Below are positions 1 to 7,711 of a stretch of 27,766 nucleotides of DNA, one piece after another. Source of the DNA: a bacterium (GTDB taxonomy: Bacteria; UBA9089; CG2-30-40-21; SBAY01); contig JBFLYA010000028.1 of assembly GCA_040757115.1 (NCBI GenBank), positions 1 to 27,766 of the forward strand. The letters run 5' to 3'. A model generated the notes under the pieces. It was not told where the DNA came from and made no database searches. It worked only from the letters and a program-made list of their open reading frames with translations. The position numbers and the translations under genes were made by a program. Position 1 is the stretch's first letter. Each line of letters opens with the position of its first letter.

Positions 1-36
1 GCTAAAATAAAAATAAGGACTTTATGCCCCTAAAAC

Positions 37-56
37 TAAAAAACTTGAACATCGAG
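37..56 (+). repeat. Terminal repeat of a MITE-like element (right end)
   Basis: The sequence AAAAAACTTGAACATCGAGT matches the 20-bp terminal repeats of the complete element at 26982-27264. Here only the right end is visible; the rest would lie before the window. The following bases (AATAGAA) differ from the flank of the 27-kb copy, as expected for an independent insertion. Seen directly; the element assignment is inferred from the 27-kb copy. Confidence 0.55.
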
Positions 57-347
57 TAATAGAAATTTATGGAAATTTGTTGTTTTCCACAATCAATTTC
101 TACCTATTTCTATAAATTTCAATCTATATTCTATTATCTTATCTCCATATCACTCTTATCTCCTTATCCCCTTTCTTACACTTTTGATATATAGCCTGAA
201 CGGTTACGAAAATATCTATAACTTTCTCAATAAACATATCGCTCCTACGGAGCTAATTTGATGTTGAGACGATAAATTTATAAACATCTCGCCCTTACAG
301 GGCTGAATATATTTTATAAACTCCGTTAGGAGTGATATATTTGTAGA
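57..347. repeat. Intergenic repeat region with CCTGAACGGTTACG end and three short hairpins
   Basis: No gene is visible here. Bases 195-208 read CCTGAACGGTTACG, the end motif of a repeat family also present at 3023-3034, 20972-20985 and 22239-22251. It is followed by three small palindromes, GCTCCTACGGAGC (about 240-252), GCCCTTACAGGGC (about 291-303) and CTCCGTTAGGAG (about 321-332), separated by ATATxTTTATA-like spacers. The block ends directly at the stop codon of the glycosyltransferase gene. The hairpins could act as a transcription end, but no U-tract follows them. Confidence 0.6.
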
Positions 348-2072
348 CTATATTTTTCTATAAATATCGAAATCCCCGAAATTCTTTTCTAACTTAAATC
401 TTGTTTTTAATATTGGTGATGGGTCATAATCTATTTGGTCGTAGAAACTTTTTCTCACTATTATCCATTTAATTTGAGGGTTACTTATTGTTTCTTCCAG
501 ACTCTTATAATTTCCCCCTGTCCAAAAAGGTAGTTTTCCAATTTCAATAAATAAGTATATATTGCTTGCATAGGCAATGTCATATTGAGTAAGAACCAAT
601 TCATTTGGCTTAATAGACTTTTTAAGATATGAAGTTGCCTCTTTAAATCCTTTTTCTCCATAGCAATATCTAGTAGAATAAATTGCCTTTTTTTGTATCA
701 AATCAAGACTTATATTTGCAGAGATTAATGATAGAAAAGTTCCTAATGTTATAACCTTTAATAAATTATAATCTCTCTTAATAATCTTTATTATACTTAT
801 TACACCTATAAAAAGTATTAAATAAGAGAGAATTGATAGAAGGTTTTTTGTCACTATGATTTTTAATTTAATTGGATTAGCCATTACACCTGATTTTAGA
901 GCAAAAGGTGACAAAAGTGGATTACCTACTACAAATAGGCAATATATAGTACTCAAAAGAATTAAACAAATAGATAACATCACCTCTTTTTGGGTAAATT
1001 TAAGATGTTGGATGACAAATACTGATATTACAATCGAGAAAGCAGGTAACATCGGATGATGATAAAGTATAAATCCTGCACCATGTATTTTAGTTAAAAT
1101 AAAGATAATAAAAATAATGCTTCCATATAGAATTAATAAGTCAATCAACATTAATTCTTTATTTTTAAAGTATCTCTTTATCGCTTCTACAAGACTAAAG
1201 ATTATTATGAGTATAAAAAATGGTGATGTCCAGAAGACTACATTTCTCAATACTGCAAATGATACCAATAAATCTTTTAACATATTAGATGGCAAAGATA
1301 CTTTATTTAGAAGAGGACCAAAGTTATGTTCAAATGGTGTCCAAAATGGATAAGAAAATAACTTACAATATAATCCCCAGGTAAATAAAAATAGACAACT
1401 TCCCAGACTAAAGATAATTAATGGTTGAACTATAGCTTTTTTAAAATCTCTATTAATTATATGATATAGGAAAATAGTTGGTAATAATAGAAGTGCGTGA
1501 AATTTTACCCATAATAACACTCCAAATAAAATACCAGGTAAAATATTATTTTTGTAACTATATTTTTTAATTCCAGATTTGATAAAAAGTAAAAGAAATA
1601 AGGTTGAGAGTGGTGTGAGAAGAGTTGTGCACATCACTAAACTACCTTGAATTACCGCAGGATTTATCGAAAATAAAAATATAGCAACTCCTCCTATCAG
1701 AAAAACTTTGTCATTGTCTTTGAAGACTTCCTTTGAGATTAGATAAATTAAGAGTAAATTACATAAAAAGCAAAAAATCTGAATTAACCGAACACTGAAA
1801 TCCGCTCCATAGAATAGTTTTAAAAATAAGGCTATTATATATGCATGTAGCAACGGATGTGTATGAGGATAAGGACCAAAATTTATCCCCTGGTGATAAT
1901 AAGGCACTCCATTAAAAATGATACCTTTACCCAGGAGGAGATGTTCTAATTCATCTGTGATAAAAGGTGTATTGGTAAATGGTAGAATTAAAAAAAAATA
2001 TATTATTAGACTTATTATGGATAGGATAATAAATATTAGATGGGGCTTTTTTATTGTAGGAATTGAATTCAT
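348..2072 (-). CDS. Membrane glycosyltransferase, GT-C fold (GT39/PMT/ArnT-like)
   Basis: This 574-residue protein is very hydrophobic, with about ten or more predicted membrane segments starting at residues 11-31. The first extracytoplasmic loop holds an acidic pair, D40-E41 (ITDELEHLLLGKG), as in GT-C enzymes that take sugar from a polyprenyl-phosphate donor. A YHHPMLPAF segment fits the PMT/ArnT pattern of a loop before a membrane helix. The C-terminal 90 residues are soluble. The likely role is transfer of a sugar onto a lipid or protein on the outer face of the inner membrane; donor and acceptor cannot be read from sequence. The start overlaps the stop of the upstream truncated gene (ATGA, 2069-2072), which indicates translational coupling. 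The stop codon TAG lies exactly where the downstream repeat begins. Confidence 0.8.
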   Translation of the reverse strand: MNSIPTIKKPHLIFIILSIISLIIYFFLILPFTNTPFITDELEHLLLGKGIIFNGVPYYHQGINFGPYPHTHPLLHAYIIALFLKLFYGADFSVRLIQIFCFLCNLLLIYLISKEVFKDNDKVFLIGGVAIFLFSINPAVIQGSLVMCTTLLTPLSTLFLLLFIKSGIKKYSYKNNILPGILFGVLLWVKFHALLLLPTIFLYHIINRDFKKAIVQPLIIFSLGSCLFLFTWGLYCKLFSYPFWTPFEHNFGPLLNKVSLPSNMLKDLLVSFAVLRNVVFWTSPFFILIIIFSLVEAIKRYFKNKELMLIDLLILYGSIIFIIFILTKIHGAGFILYHHPMLPAFSIVISVFVIQHLKFTQKEVMLSICLILLSTIYCLFVVGNPLLSPFALKSGVMANPIKLKIIVTKNLLSILSYLILFIGVISIIKIIKRDYNLLKVITLGTFLSLISANISLDLIQKKAIYSTRYCYGEKGFKEATSYLKKSIKPNELVLTQYDIAYASNIYLFIEIGKLPFWTGGNYKSLEETISNPQIKWIIVRKSFYDQIDYDPSPILKTRFKLEKNFGDFDIYRKI

Positions 2073-2404
2073 CTTGATACTTTCCTTTTTTTGATATAAA
2101 GATAATAACCGAATATCCCAATTATAAGAAATAATGAAAGCCCTATTAGACCATATATTAGCTGATTATACATTGAATCAAAAATTCTAAGATAATGTTC
2201 AACAGGTAATGTTTTTTTCCAACCCATGTAATAAACTTCTTCAGTGAGATGGTCTCCAAAGGATATAAAAAAATCTTTCCAGATGGTTAAAATTGCTATT
2301 AACCCACTACAAAGAATCGCTCCAAAACTACCTATTGGTACAATATATGTTTTTATATTTATATTATCCCAACTTCGCCGCTTTAAAAAATAAGTCTTGT
2401 ATTA
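2069..2404 (-). pseudogene. 3' end of a membrane-protein gene, 5' part lost
   Basis: An open frame of about 110 codons runs on the minus strand from the IS remnant to TGA at 2069-2071. It reads YKTYFLKRRSWDNIN..., then a hydrophobic segment (FGAILCSGLIAILTI), a polar stretch (TEEVYYMGWKKTLPVEHYL), a second hydrophobic segment (LIGLSLFLIIGIFGYYLYI) and a basic tail (KKRKVSR). It ends in an ATGA overlap with the glycosyltransferase start. No start codon or ribosome site is visible and the frame runs straight into transposase sequence, so I read it as the C-terminus of an inner-membrane protein decapitated by an insertion. The family is not recognised; the context suggests an envelope-glycan function. 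Confidence 0.6.
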
Positions 2405-2760
2405 TCAACAACTTACAGAGTAGAGAGGTTGAGTTTTGGCACTACAGTATGAATCCCCACAAAATGATTTGACTGTTTTCCCTAGTTGATAAGGTAACTC
2501 CAAGGCATTATAAATCTCTTGATGAGATAATTCAGCCTTTGAGGATTTTCTTATCTGCATCAATTGACCATCCTTCCTTTTCAGCGTTGTGGTTATCCGG
2601 ACTTGCCTCGACAATATCTGGCGAATCCTTGACCAACTATCTTGTATCCCTTTTCGTCGTCCCTTGAAACGAATGGTCTGTCCAATATGATAAGCAATCA
2701 CCGTAATAAAAAGATGCCCATCTACTCTCTCCTCTTTCTGAGGGATGGGATGGGTTAATT
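2405..2760 (-). pseudogene. IS1634-type (IS4 superfamily DDE) transposase, C-terminal remnant
   Basis: The minus-strand frame reads QKEERVDGHLFITVIAYHIG followed by QTIRFKGRRKGIQDSWSRIR and a VRITTTLKRKDGQ segment. This matches the C-terminal part of IS1634-family transposases, where the ERVxGHLFI motif follows the last catalytic acid. Readable sequence extends upstream of the first ATG (2701) to about 2760 and is then closed by an in-frame TAA near 2790. All N-terminal catalytic sequence is missing, so this is a dead fragment. It appears to be what truncated the membrane-protein gene at 2069-2404. Confidence 0.7.
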
Positions 2761-2804
2761 GGCTAATGATAGATTGGGTAGAGGATTATAATAGTTTGTC
2801 ATCG

Positions 2805-3034
2805 CGAATTATTCAGCCACAGATAAACACGGATGAAACACTGAAGATTCGTGAATCGTGTCCGTTTTTCGTGTCCGTAATTAGGCTCAAGGTTGAAGGC
2901 AAATTCAGGTATAGTGCCTCGTGTCTCCTATCCTTCTCCGCTTCTCCCTTTCTCATCTGTCCTCTGCCTTCTATCTTCTATCCTCTACTATTTATCCGTG
3001 TCAATCTGTGTCAATCAGTGGCTGAACAGTTACG
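2805..3034. repeat. MITE-like inverted-repeat element, about 230 bp
   Basis: The left end (AATTATTCAGCCACAGATAA, then ACACGGAT) is an imperfect inverted copy of the right end (ATCCGTGTCAATCTG... CAGTGGCTGAACAGTTACG). The outer end GCTGAACAGTTACG belongs to the same family as the ends at 195, 20972 and 22239. The interior has no credible gene. The right end overlaps the stop codon of the GT9 gene. Confidence 0.65.
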
Positions 3035-4055
3035 ATAATTGTTTTTCTACAGCCATTAATATCCGTTCCGGGGTAATTTGTGCCATACAGTTATAGAATG
3101 GGCATTTTTGTAATCTGCACCGTTTATATTGGCATTTTATCTCATCAGGCATAAGCACTGTATGTCCTTCTCCCGGAGGTCCCCATTTAGCCGAGCTTTG
3201 AGTGCGAATGGGTGGAAATAAAGCTATTACTGGCTTACCCAGCCCGGCCGCGATGTGCATTGGTCCGGTGCTGGGTCCAATAAAAAGATGATAAAATGAA
3301 TACACAGCCATTAATTGTCCCAGAGTCGTCTGGCCGGCTAAATTAACTGGTTGAGAGTATGTTTGAGGCAATATTCTCTCCACCTCTTCTTTACTTCCAC
3401 TTAACACGACCTTTACCCCGTATTTTTCACTCAAAAGGTCAATTAAACGACCATACAGATGCTCAGGCCAATTTAAAGCAGACCCCCCACTCCCAGGATG
3501 GATACCAATTAAAGGAATGGTATTCCCTACCTGATATTTTTCCAATAAAGATTGAGCGTATTCTTTATCTTCTTTCTTTATCTGTAGTCGAATTTTTTCT
3601 CTTACAGATTGAACACCCGCTTTTTCAACTAATTTCAGGCAATAGTCCATTTCATGATGAACAATTTTTGTGCGGTGAATATATGCCTTCTGGTTAAATA
3701 AGATACCAACTGGTTTATATCCTGTTCCTATTCGCCAGGGTATACCACTTAACCAACAGAGCCAGCCATTTCGCCAATTTGGATAAAGAACTATTGCCAG
3801 GTCAAATCTTTTTTCTGCTATCTGCCGGGCTAATTCAAACACATCCTGATTCCGGTCAATAATTATCTCATCTATATCGGGATTATTCCATAAAATCTCC
3901 TGCGTATATTCCCGAATTAAAACCCCAATATGAGCATCAGGATAACCTTTTCTTAAGGATGCTATCGCGGGTAGACTTAAGATTAAATCACCTATTCGGT
4001 CATTTCTTACCACAAGTATCTTTTTTACCTTGCCGCTATTTTCTAATTTAGTCAT
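3030..4055 (-). CDS. Glycosyltransferase family 9, ADP-heptose:LPS heptosyltransferase-like
   Basis: The protein has the two Rossmann halves of GT-B GT9 enzymes. The N-terminus is KKILVVRNDRIGDLILSLPA, the usual GD(x)LL-type start. The C-terminal half has IGIHPGSGG, then NWPEHLYGRLIDLL and FIGPSTGPMHIAAGLGKPVI, which form the sugar-nucleotide site. A Cys-rich tail (CQYKRCRLQKCPFYNC) is common in this family. It likely adds heptose or a related sugar to LPS core or another glycolipid. I chose ATG 4055 because it makes a 4-bp ATGA overlap with the preceding GT2 gene; ATG 4091 is an alternative giving 353 residues. The stop TAA (3030-3032) is formed by the end of the 2805-3034 repeat, so the native C-terminus may have been trimmed slightly. 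Confidence 0.88.
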   Translation of the reverse strand: MTKLENSGKVKKILVVRNDRIGDLILSLPAIASLRKGYPDAHIGVLIREYTQEILWNNPDIDEIIIDRNQDVFELARQIAEKRFDLAIVLYPNWRNGWLCWLSGIPWRIGTGYKPVGILFNQKAYIHRTKIVHHEMDYCLKLVEKAGVQSVREKIRLQIKKEDKEYAQSLLEKYQVGNTIPLIGIHPGSGGSALNWPEHLYGRLIDLLSEKYGVKVVLSGSKEEVERILPQTYSQPVNLAGQTTLGQLMAVYSFYHLFIGPSTGPMHIAAGLGKPVIALFPPIRTQSSAKWGPPGEGHTVLMPDEIKCQYKRCRLQKCPFYNCMAQITPERILMAVEKQLS

Positions 4056-4804
4056 TTTGGATTTTGAATTTTTGAGTGGGTCATTTCCCACAATTTAGCA
4101 TACTTTACTAATCGATGAAAAGAGGAAAAGATTGCCCATAAAAAGCCTTGAGTCCCATCTAAAAATCCTAATTTAAAAATATATCGGCTAATGAAATCTA
4201 CGCAGGAAAGTAAAATTTGTAGCGTAAATATTACTTTTTCTCCCTGGTTAAATTTTTTTAAAGCCTCAATACCGGAATATTGATTAAACCTTTCGAAATA
4301 ATCTCTAATATCTTTGTAACTAAAATGAAGGATATAATTTTTAAAATAGCCTATTTCTCCATCAATAAACAGGTCTTCATGAACCAGGGCTTGAGTAAAT
4401 TTAGCCTTTTGTCTTTTGAACAACCGGATATGTTTTTCGTGACCACAGCCGCCATATCGCAATTCTCTGCCAAGCCAGTAGAATTTAAACGGAATGTAAT
4501 ACCCATCTTTATTTAGTTGGCTCTGGAGTATTTCATCTTTTAGTTGCGCTGTTACTCGTTCATCTGCATCAATGCTCAATACCCACTCTGATGTTGCCTT
4601 TTCTAAAGCAAATTGTTTTTGAAGACCGTATCCTTCCCATTTTCTCTGGATTATTTTATCCGTATATTCCTTACAAATCTCAACCGTTTTATCACTGCTT
4701 TTAGAATCCACAACCACTATTTCATCTGCCCATTTGACACTTTCTAAACAATCCTTGATATTCTCTTCTTCGTTATAGGTAATGATGATGACAGATATAC
4801 CCAA
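4052..4804 (-). CDS. Glycosyltransferase family 2, WaaE/KdtX-like LPS core glucosyltransferase
   Basis: The 250-residue protein has a GT-A fold start, ISVIIITYNEEENIKDCLES, then EIVVVDSKSSDKTVEI and the metal/nucleotide DxD-like SIDADERV. The motifs WEGYGLQKQFAL and YRLGRELRYGGC-like FYWLGRELRYGGCGHEKHIR are typical of LPS core beta-1,4-glucosyltransferases of the WaaE type. The C-terminus has hydrophobic stretches (LQILLSCVDFISRYIF, GFLWAIFSSF), probably for membrane association. The start codon is TTG (4802-4804) with an AAGGG ribosome site a few bases upstream. The last residues SKIQNPK come from a short repetitive AAAATTCAAAATCCAAAA stretch. The gene heads the coupled GT2-GT9 pair. Confidence 0.87.
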   Translation of the reverse strand: MGISVIIITYNEEENIKDCLESVKWADEIVVVDSKSSDKTVEICKEYTDKIIQRKWEGYGLQKQFALEKATSEWVLSIDADERVTAQLKDEILQSQLNKDGYYIPFKFYWLGRELRYGGCGHEKHIRLFKRQKAKFTQALVHEDLFIDGEIGYFKNYILHFSYKDIRDYFERFNQYSGIEALKKFNQGEKVIFTLQILLSCVDFISRYIFKLGFLDGTQGFLWAIFSSFHRLVKYAKLWEMTHSKIQNPK

Positions 4805-4822
4805 TTCCCTTTCTCCAAAATT

Positions 4823-4851
4823 ATATTATCATAGAATTGTTGAACTGTCAA
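4823..4851 (-). promoter_or_regulatory. Candidate sigma70-type promoter for GT2-GT9
   Basis: On the minus strand TTGACA (4846-4851) is followed by 17 bp and TAATAT (4823-4828). A better -10 word, TATAAT at 4820-4825, has a 20-bp spacing. It lies just upstream of the TTG start at 4804. Confidence 0.45.
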
Positions 4852-4912
4852 TAAAAATGTTGCCAGCGGATGTGTGTAATAAAAAGGGGATAGAATTATT
4901 TTGGATTTTGGA

Positions 4913-5320
4913 TTAAAATAAATTATTAAAGTAATCTTGCAATATCTTTTTATGGTCGAAGGCAAGGTTTTGGGGTAGGGTTTCTTGAGTGAAAACCCCT
5001 ATTTGTTTGGCATCATCATCTGCTTTAGGTGTGCCCGTTGCTCTGGCGAGATAAACGGTGGTAATGGTGTGGTGTCTTGGGTCTCTTTCCGGATTTGAGT
5101 AAGTATGGAATTGTTTTATCAGCTGGACATCAAGTGAAGTTTCTTCTTTTGCCTCGCGGACGGCGGTTTGTTCTAAACTCTCACCATAATCAACAAATCC
5201 ACCCGGAATTGCCCAGCCATAAGGTGGATTTTTGCGATTAATTAAAATAATCCCTTTATCTTCCAACTCAATGATTATATCAACTGTAGGAATAGGATTT
5301 TTATATCTTTTTTGTCTCAC
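4913..5320 (-). CDS. Nudix hydrolase
   Basis: This 135-residue protein carries a near-complete Nudix box, G41-x5-E47-x7-R55-E56-x2-E59-E60, with Ser at the position usually held by the last Gly. The preceding [16 protein letters not shown] and the [17 protein letters not shown] segment resemble ADP-ribose or NADH pyrophosphatase-type members. It probably hydrolyses a nucleoside diphosphate linked to another moiety in the cytoplasm; the substrate is not determinable. The start is GTG, overlapping the AmrB stop as GTGA (5317-5320), so it is translationally coupled to that gene. About 110 bp of non-coding DNA separates its end from the GT2 start. Confidence 0.88.
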   Translation of the reverse strand: MRQKRYKNPIPTVDIIIELEDKGIILINRKNPPYGWAIPGGFVDYGESLEQTAVREAKEETSLDVQLIKQFHTYSNPERDPRHHTITTVYLARATGTPKADDDAKQIGVFTQETLPQNLAFDHKKILQDYFNNLF

Positions 5321-6126
5321 TTGACTATAATCCCCGCATAACCCACGACTTGTTGATAATCTCCTGTTGTCTCACCTGAGGTCGTGTATTTGACCAGTTC
5401 TGCCTCTTTAGCCCCTAATTCTTTAGCCGCAACTAACATAATCACCGCCGGGATGTATCCACACATAGTAATATGGAAGATATGGACATTTTCCAGAAGT
5501 ATCTCTTCGTCTAATTTTAAGATAGAATCAATGGCTATTTTATCCTTGCGCTGGGCATCCTCATGAGACTCATAATGAGTCATATCTGATGAGGCAATTA
5601 TGACTACCTTTTTTGAGAGATTTTTAAGGATTTTACCTATCTCAAGTCCTAACTGTTTATAATCCTCATCTCTGGAATGACTTACGCAAATTGGGACGAT
5701 TTGAAAGGCATTTTCTTTAAATAGAACCTGAAGAAAAGGAAGTTGAACTTCAATTGAATGTTCGTAAAGATGGGCAAGATGGTCTTCTTGCAGATGTTTT
5801 GACGAAGATAGAAGTTGGTCAGCGAGCTGGAAATCAATCGGAACACTCCCTAATGCTGTTTCCCAAATACCTTTAGTCATAATCGCAAATGGTTTGCCGT
5901 AGCCAGTATGATTTGGGCATAGAATAATAAAGGTTTGAGCAGGTTTAATCCTTGAATAAACTGCCCCAGCCGTAGAGCCAGAATAGATATAACCAGCATG
6001 TGGGGCAATTAACCCGATAACCTCTTCCTGAACAGCATCAGCTATGAGATAGTTTTTTATCTCCTCTTCCAACCTTTCTGGATTCCCTGGATAAAACTGT
6101 CCTGCGACTACAGGTCTTCTTATCAT
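5317..6126 (-). CDS. amrB: AmmeMemoRadiSam system protein B (MEMO1 family)
   Basis: The 269-residue protein matches the MEMO family throughout: [20 protein letters not shown] at the N-terminus, then [42 protein letters not shown] and a C-terminal [19 protein letters not shown]. The conserved His residues of PHAGY, EHSIE and MTHYE correspond to the family's presumed metal site, shared with class III extradiol dioxygenases. The bacterial role is unknown; the name comes from co-occurrence with AMMECR1 and a radical SAM protein, neither of which is in this window. The ribosome site is strong (GGAGGAGGT, 6 bp before ATG). The gene overlaps the Nudix gene. Confidence 0.9.
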   Translation of the reverse strand: MIRRPVVAGQFYPGNPERLEEEIKNYLIADAVQEEVIGLIAPHAGYIYSGSTAGAVYSRIKPAQTFIILCPNHTGYGKPFAIMTKGIWETALGSVPIDFQLADQLLSSSKHLQEDHLAHLYEHSIEVQLPFLQVLFKENAFQIVPICVSHSRDEDYKQLGLEIGKILKNLSKKVVIIASSDMTHYESHEDAQRKDKIAIDSILKLDEEILLENVHIFHITMCGYIPAVIMLVAAKELGAKEAELVKYTTSGETTGDYQQVVGYAGIIVK

Positions 6127-6201
6127 TTCTACCTCCTCCTATAGGGTTTCACGAAATTAAAAGCAAGTAACTGTTAACTAATTACCATTTACCAAAATAT
6201 A

Positions 6202-6231
6202 AGGATACCATATCTTGCTATATTTTGTCAA
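6202..6231 (-). promoter_or_regulatory. Candidate promoter for amrB-Nudix
   Basis: On the minus strand TTGACA (6226-6231) is followed by an 18-bp spacer and TATCCT (6202-6207). It lies about 75 bp upstream of the amrB start. Confidence 0.5.
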
Positions 6232-6287
6232 GAGGATAATTTTGAAACTTACCTATATCTCTGTAAACTTAAGGAATAATGGGAAAT

Positions 6288-7025
6288 GGGGACGCACACA
6301 ATTATCTTGACATTTTAGCTTCCGGAGTTTAAGGTATTATGCCACGGGTAGCGAGAATAATGATAGAAAACATTCCTTACCATGTCCCCCAACGAGGTAA
6401 CAGGAGAGAGGATATATTTTTTGGAGATGAAGACCGCAAGAAGTATCTTGAATGGCTCAAGGTGTATTCAGAAAGATATGGATTAAAGATATGGGCGTAT
6501 TGCTTGATGACAAACCATATCCATTTAGTAGTAGTTGCTTGTCATAAGGATTCCCTGGAAAAGACAATGCGTTCATTGCATACGAGGTATGCCATCCACA
6601 TAAATCGTTCAAGGGATTGGAGTGGTCACCTTTGGCAAGGATGATATTTTTCCAGTGCTCTTGACGAAGGATATTTATGGGCGGCTGTGCGTTATGTAGA
6701 GCTAAATCCTGTGCGAGCTGGTATTATTCAAAATGCTGAAGATTATATGTGGTCAAGTGCTATGGCACATTGTGGGAAGAGAAAGGATAATATTCTTTCT
6801 TCTGATTTTCCTCCGGCAGGAGTAGTAATAGATTGGTTGGGATGGCTTAGAGAGAGAGGGAAGCAGGAGGATATAGACATATTAAAGCGAAATACACAGA
6901 AGGGGTTACCTACTGGAAGAGAATCTTTTATGGAAAAGGTTATGAATCGGTCATTGAAGTTTAGGCTTCCATGAAGACCAAGAAAAGTGGAAGAAAAAGA
7001 TGAGTAAAAAATAGTGTGCGTCCCC
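6288..7025 (+). mobile_element. REP-associated (IS200-like) transposase element with 12-bp inverted ends
   Basis: The left end GGGGACGCACAC (6288-6299) is the exact reverse complement of GTGTGCGTCCCC (7014-7025). The element holds one Y1-transposase gene, disrupted by a stop. A second, inverted fragment of the same element lies at 9837-10045. Short palindromic ends around a Y1 gene fit the RAYT group, but I have not located a separate REP array. Confidence 0.7.
6339..6974 (+). pseudogene. REP-associated tyrosine transposase (Y1_Tnp), in-frame TGA
   Basis: The frame starts MPRVARIMIENIPYHVPQRG and carries the HUH motif in the segment MTNHIHLVVVA. It reads through RSRDWSGHLWQG, a TGA at 6642-6644, and then YFSSALDEGYLWAAVRYVEL followed by NPVRAG. 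The two halves are in the same frame (6339 and 6687 differ by 348). Family members have Arg at this position, so a CGA to TGA transition is the simplest cause. The predicted catalytic Tyr would lie downstream of the stop, so the truncated product should be inactive. TGA ends other genes here normally, which argues against recoding. The total length of about 211 codons is near the usual size. The upstream TTGACA (6307-6312) lacks a good -10, unlike the fragment copy. Confidence 0.82.
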
Positions 7026-7075
7026 TATTCTACTATGAAAATTTAGTCTTCAGAACTGGTTTCAGAAAATAATCC

Positions 7076-7104
7076 TTGACATTTATTGGGCAGAATTATA
7101 TAAT
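7076..7104 (+). promoter_or_regulatory. Consensus sigma70 promoter of the nitroreductase-miaA unit
   Basis: TTGACA (7076-7081), a 17-bp spacer and TATAAT (7099-7104) are a perfect consensus. Transcription would start near 7111, only about two bases before the ATG at 7113, so the transcript would be essentially leaderless. Confidence 0.75.
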
Positions 7105-7112
7105 TTAAACAA

Positions 7113-7709
7113 ATGGCTATAATTTTCTTACCCAAGCCTAAAACCGCAGGGAAGATGTCTATTGAGGAGGCAATTGCGCGGAGGCAGTCCATACGCAACT
7201 TCAGACAGGACCCACTTACACTCGAACAGTTATCCCAACTTCTCTGGTCAGCACAAGGAATAACTGAACAATTCCGTCGTGCTGTTCCTTCGGCTGGGGC
7301 AACTTATCCTTTAGAGGTTTTTGCCGTAATTGGCATAGTTGAAGGAATGAATTCTGGCGTGCATCATTATCATCCAATGAAACATAGCCTTGAGCTAATT
7401 AAAGAAGGGGATTTTAGAAGGGAATTAGCCTCAGCCGCACTTAATCAGGAATTCATTGCCTGTGCACCACTGGATATTGTTATTTGTGCCGAATATAGCC
7501 GAACAACCTTCAGATATGGCAGTCGTGGCGAAAAATATGTCTATATGGAGGTAGGTCATGCAGGACAAAATCTTTCTTTAATCGCAGAAACATTAGGATT
7601 AGGCACAGTCGTTATTGGCGCATTCATTGATGAGGAAGTAACCCGATGTTTAAGTCTGCCTAAAAAATTTGCCCCATTATATATTATGCCATTTGGCTAT
7701 CCAGGATAA
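7113..7709 (+). CDS. SagB/ThcOx-type nitroreductase-family flavoprotein
   Basis: The 198-residue protein has the FMN-binding nitroreductase pattern: ARRQSIRNFRQDPLTLEQLS, LLWSAQGIT, then RAVPSAGATYPLEVFAVIG and YMEVGHAGQNLSLIAETLGL near residues 148-167. The PSAGATYPLEVF block is characteristic of the SagB/ThcOx subgroup. It probably catalyses a flavin-dependent oxidation or reduction; no azoline cyclase or peptide precursor is nearby, so a role in peptide modification is not supported. No Shine-Dalgarno sequence precedes ATG 7113, consistent with leaderless translation. An internal ATG at 7155 is possible, but the N-terminal LPKPKTAGKMS matches the family's usual start. The miaA gene begins two bases after its stop. 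Confidence 0.85.
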   Translation: MAIIFLPKPKTAGKMSIEEAIARRQSIRNFRQDPLTLEQLSQLLWSAQGITEQFRRAVPSAGATYPLEVFAVIGIVEGMNSGVHHYHPMKHSLELIKEGDFRRELASAALNQEFIACAPLDIVICAEYSRTTFRYGSRGEKYVYMEVGHAGQNLSLIAETLGLGTVVIGAFIDEEVTRCLSLPKKFAPLYIMPFGYPG

Positions 7710-7711
7710 AA

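Noticed and set aside
2745-3038. Plus-strand open frames of about 70-97 codons over the 2.8-3.0 kb region.
   Set aside because: They lie inside a structured inverted-repeat element, have no ribosome site and no recognisable domain.
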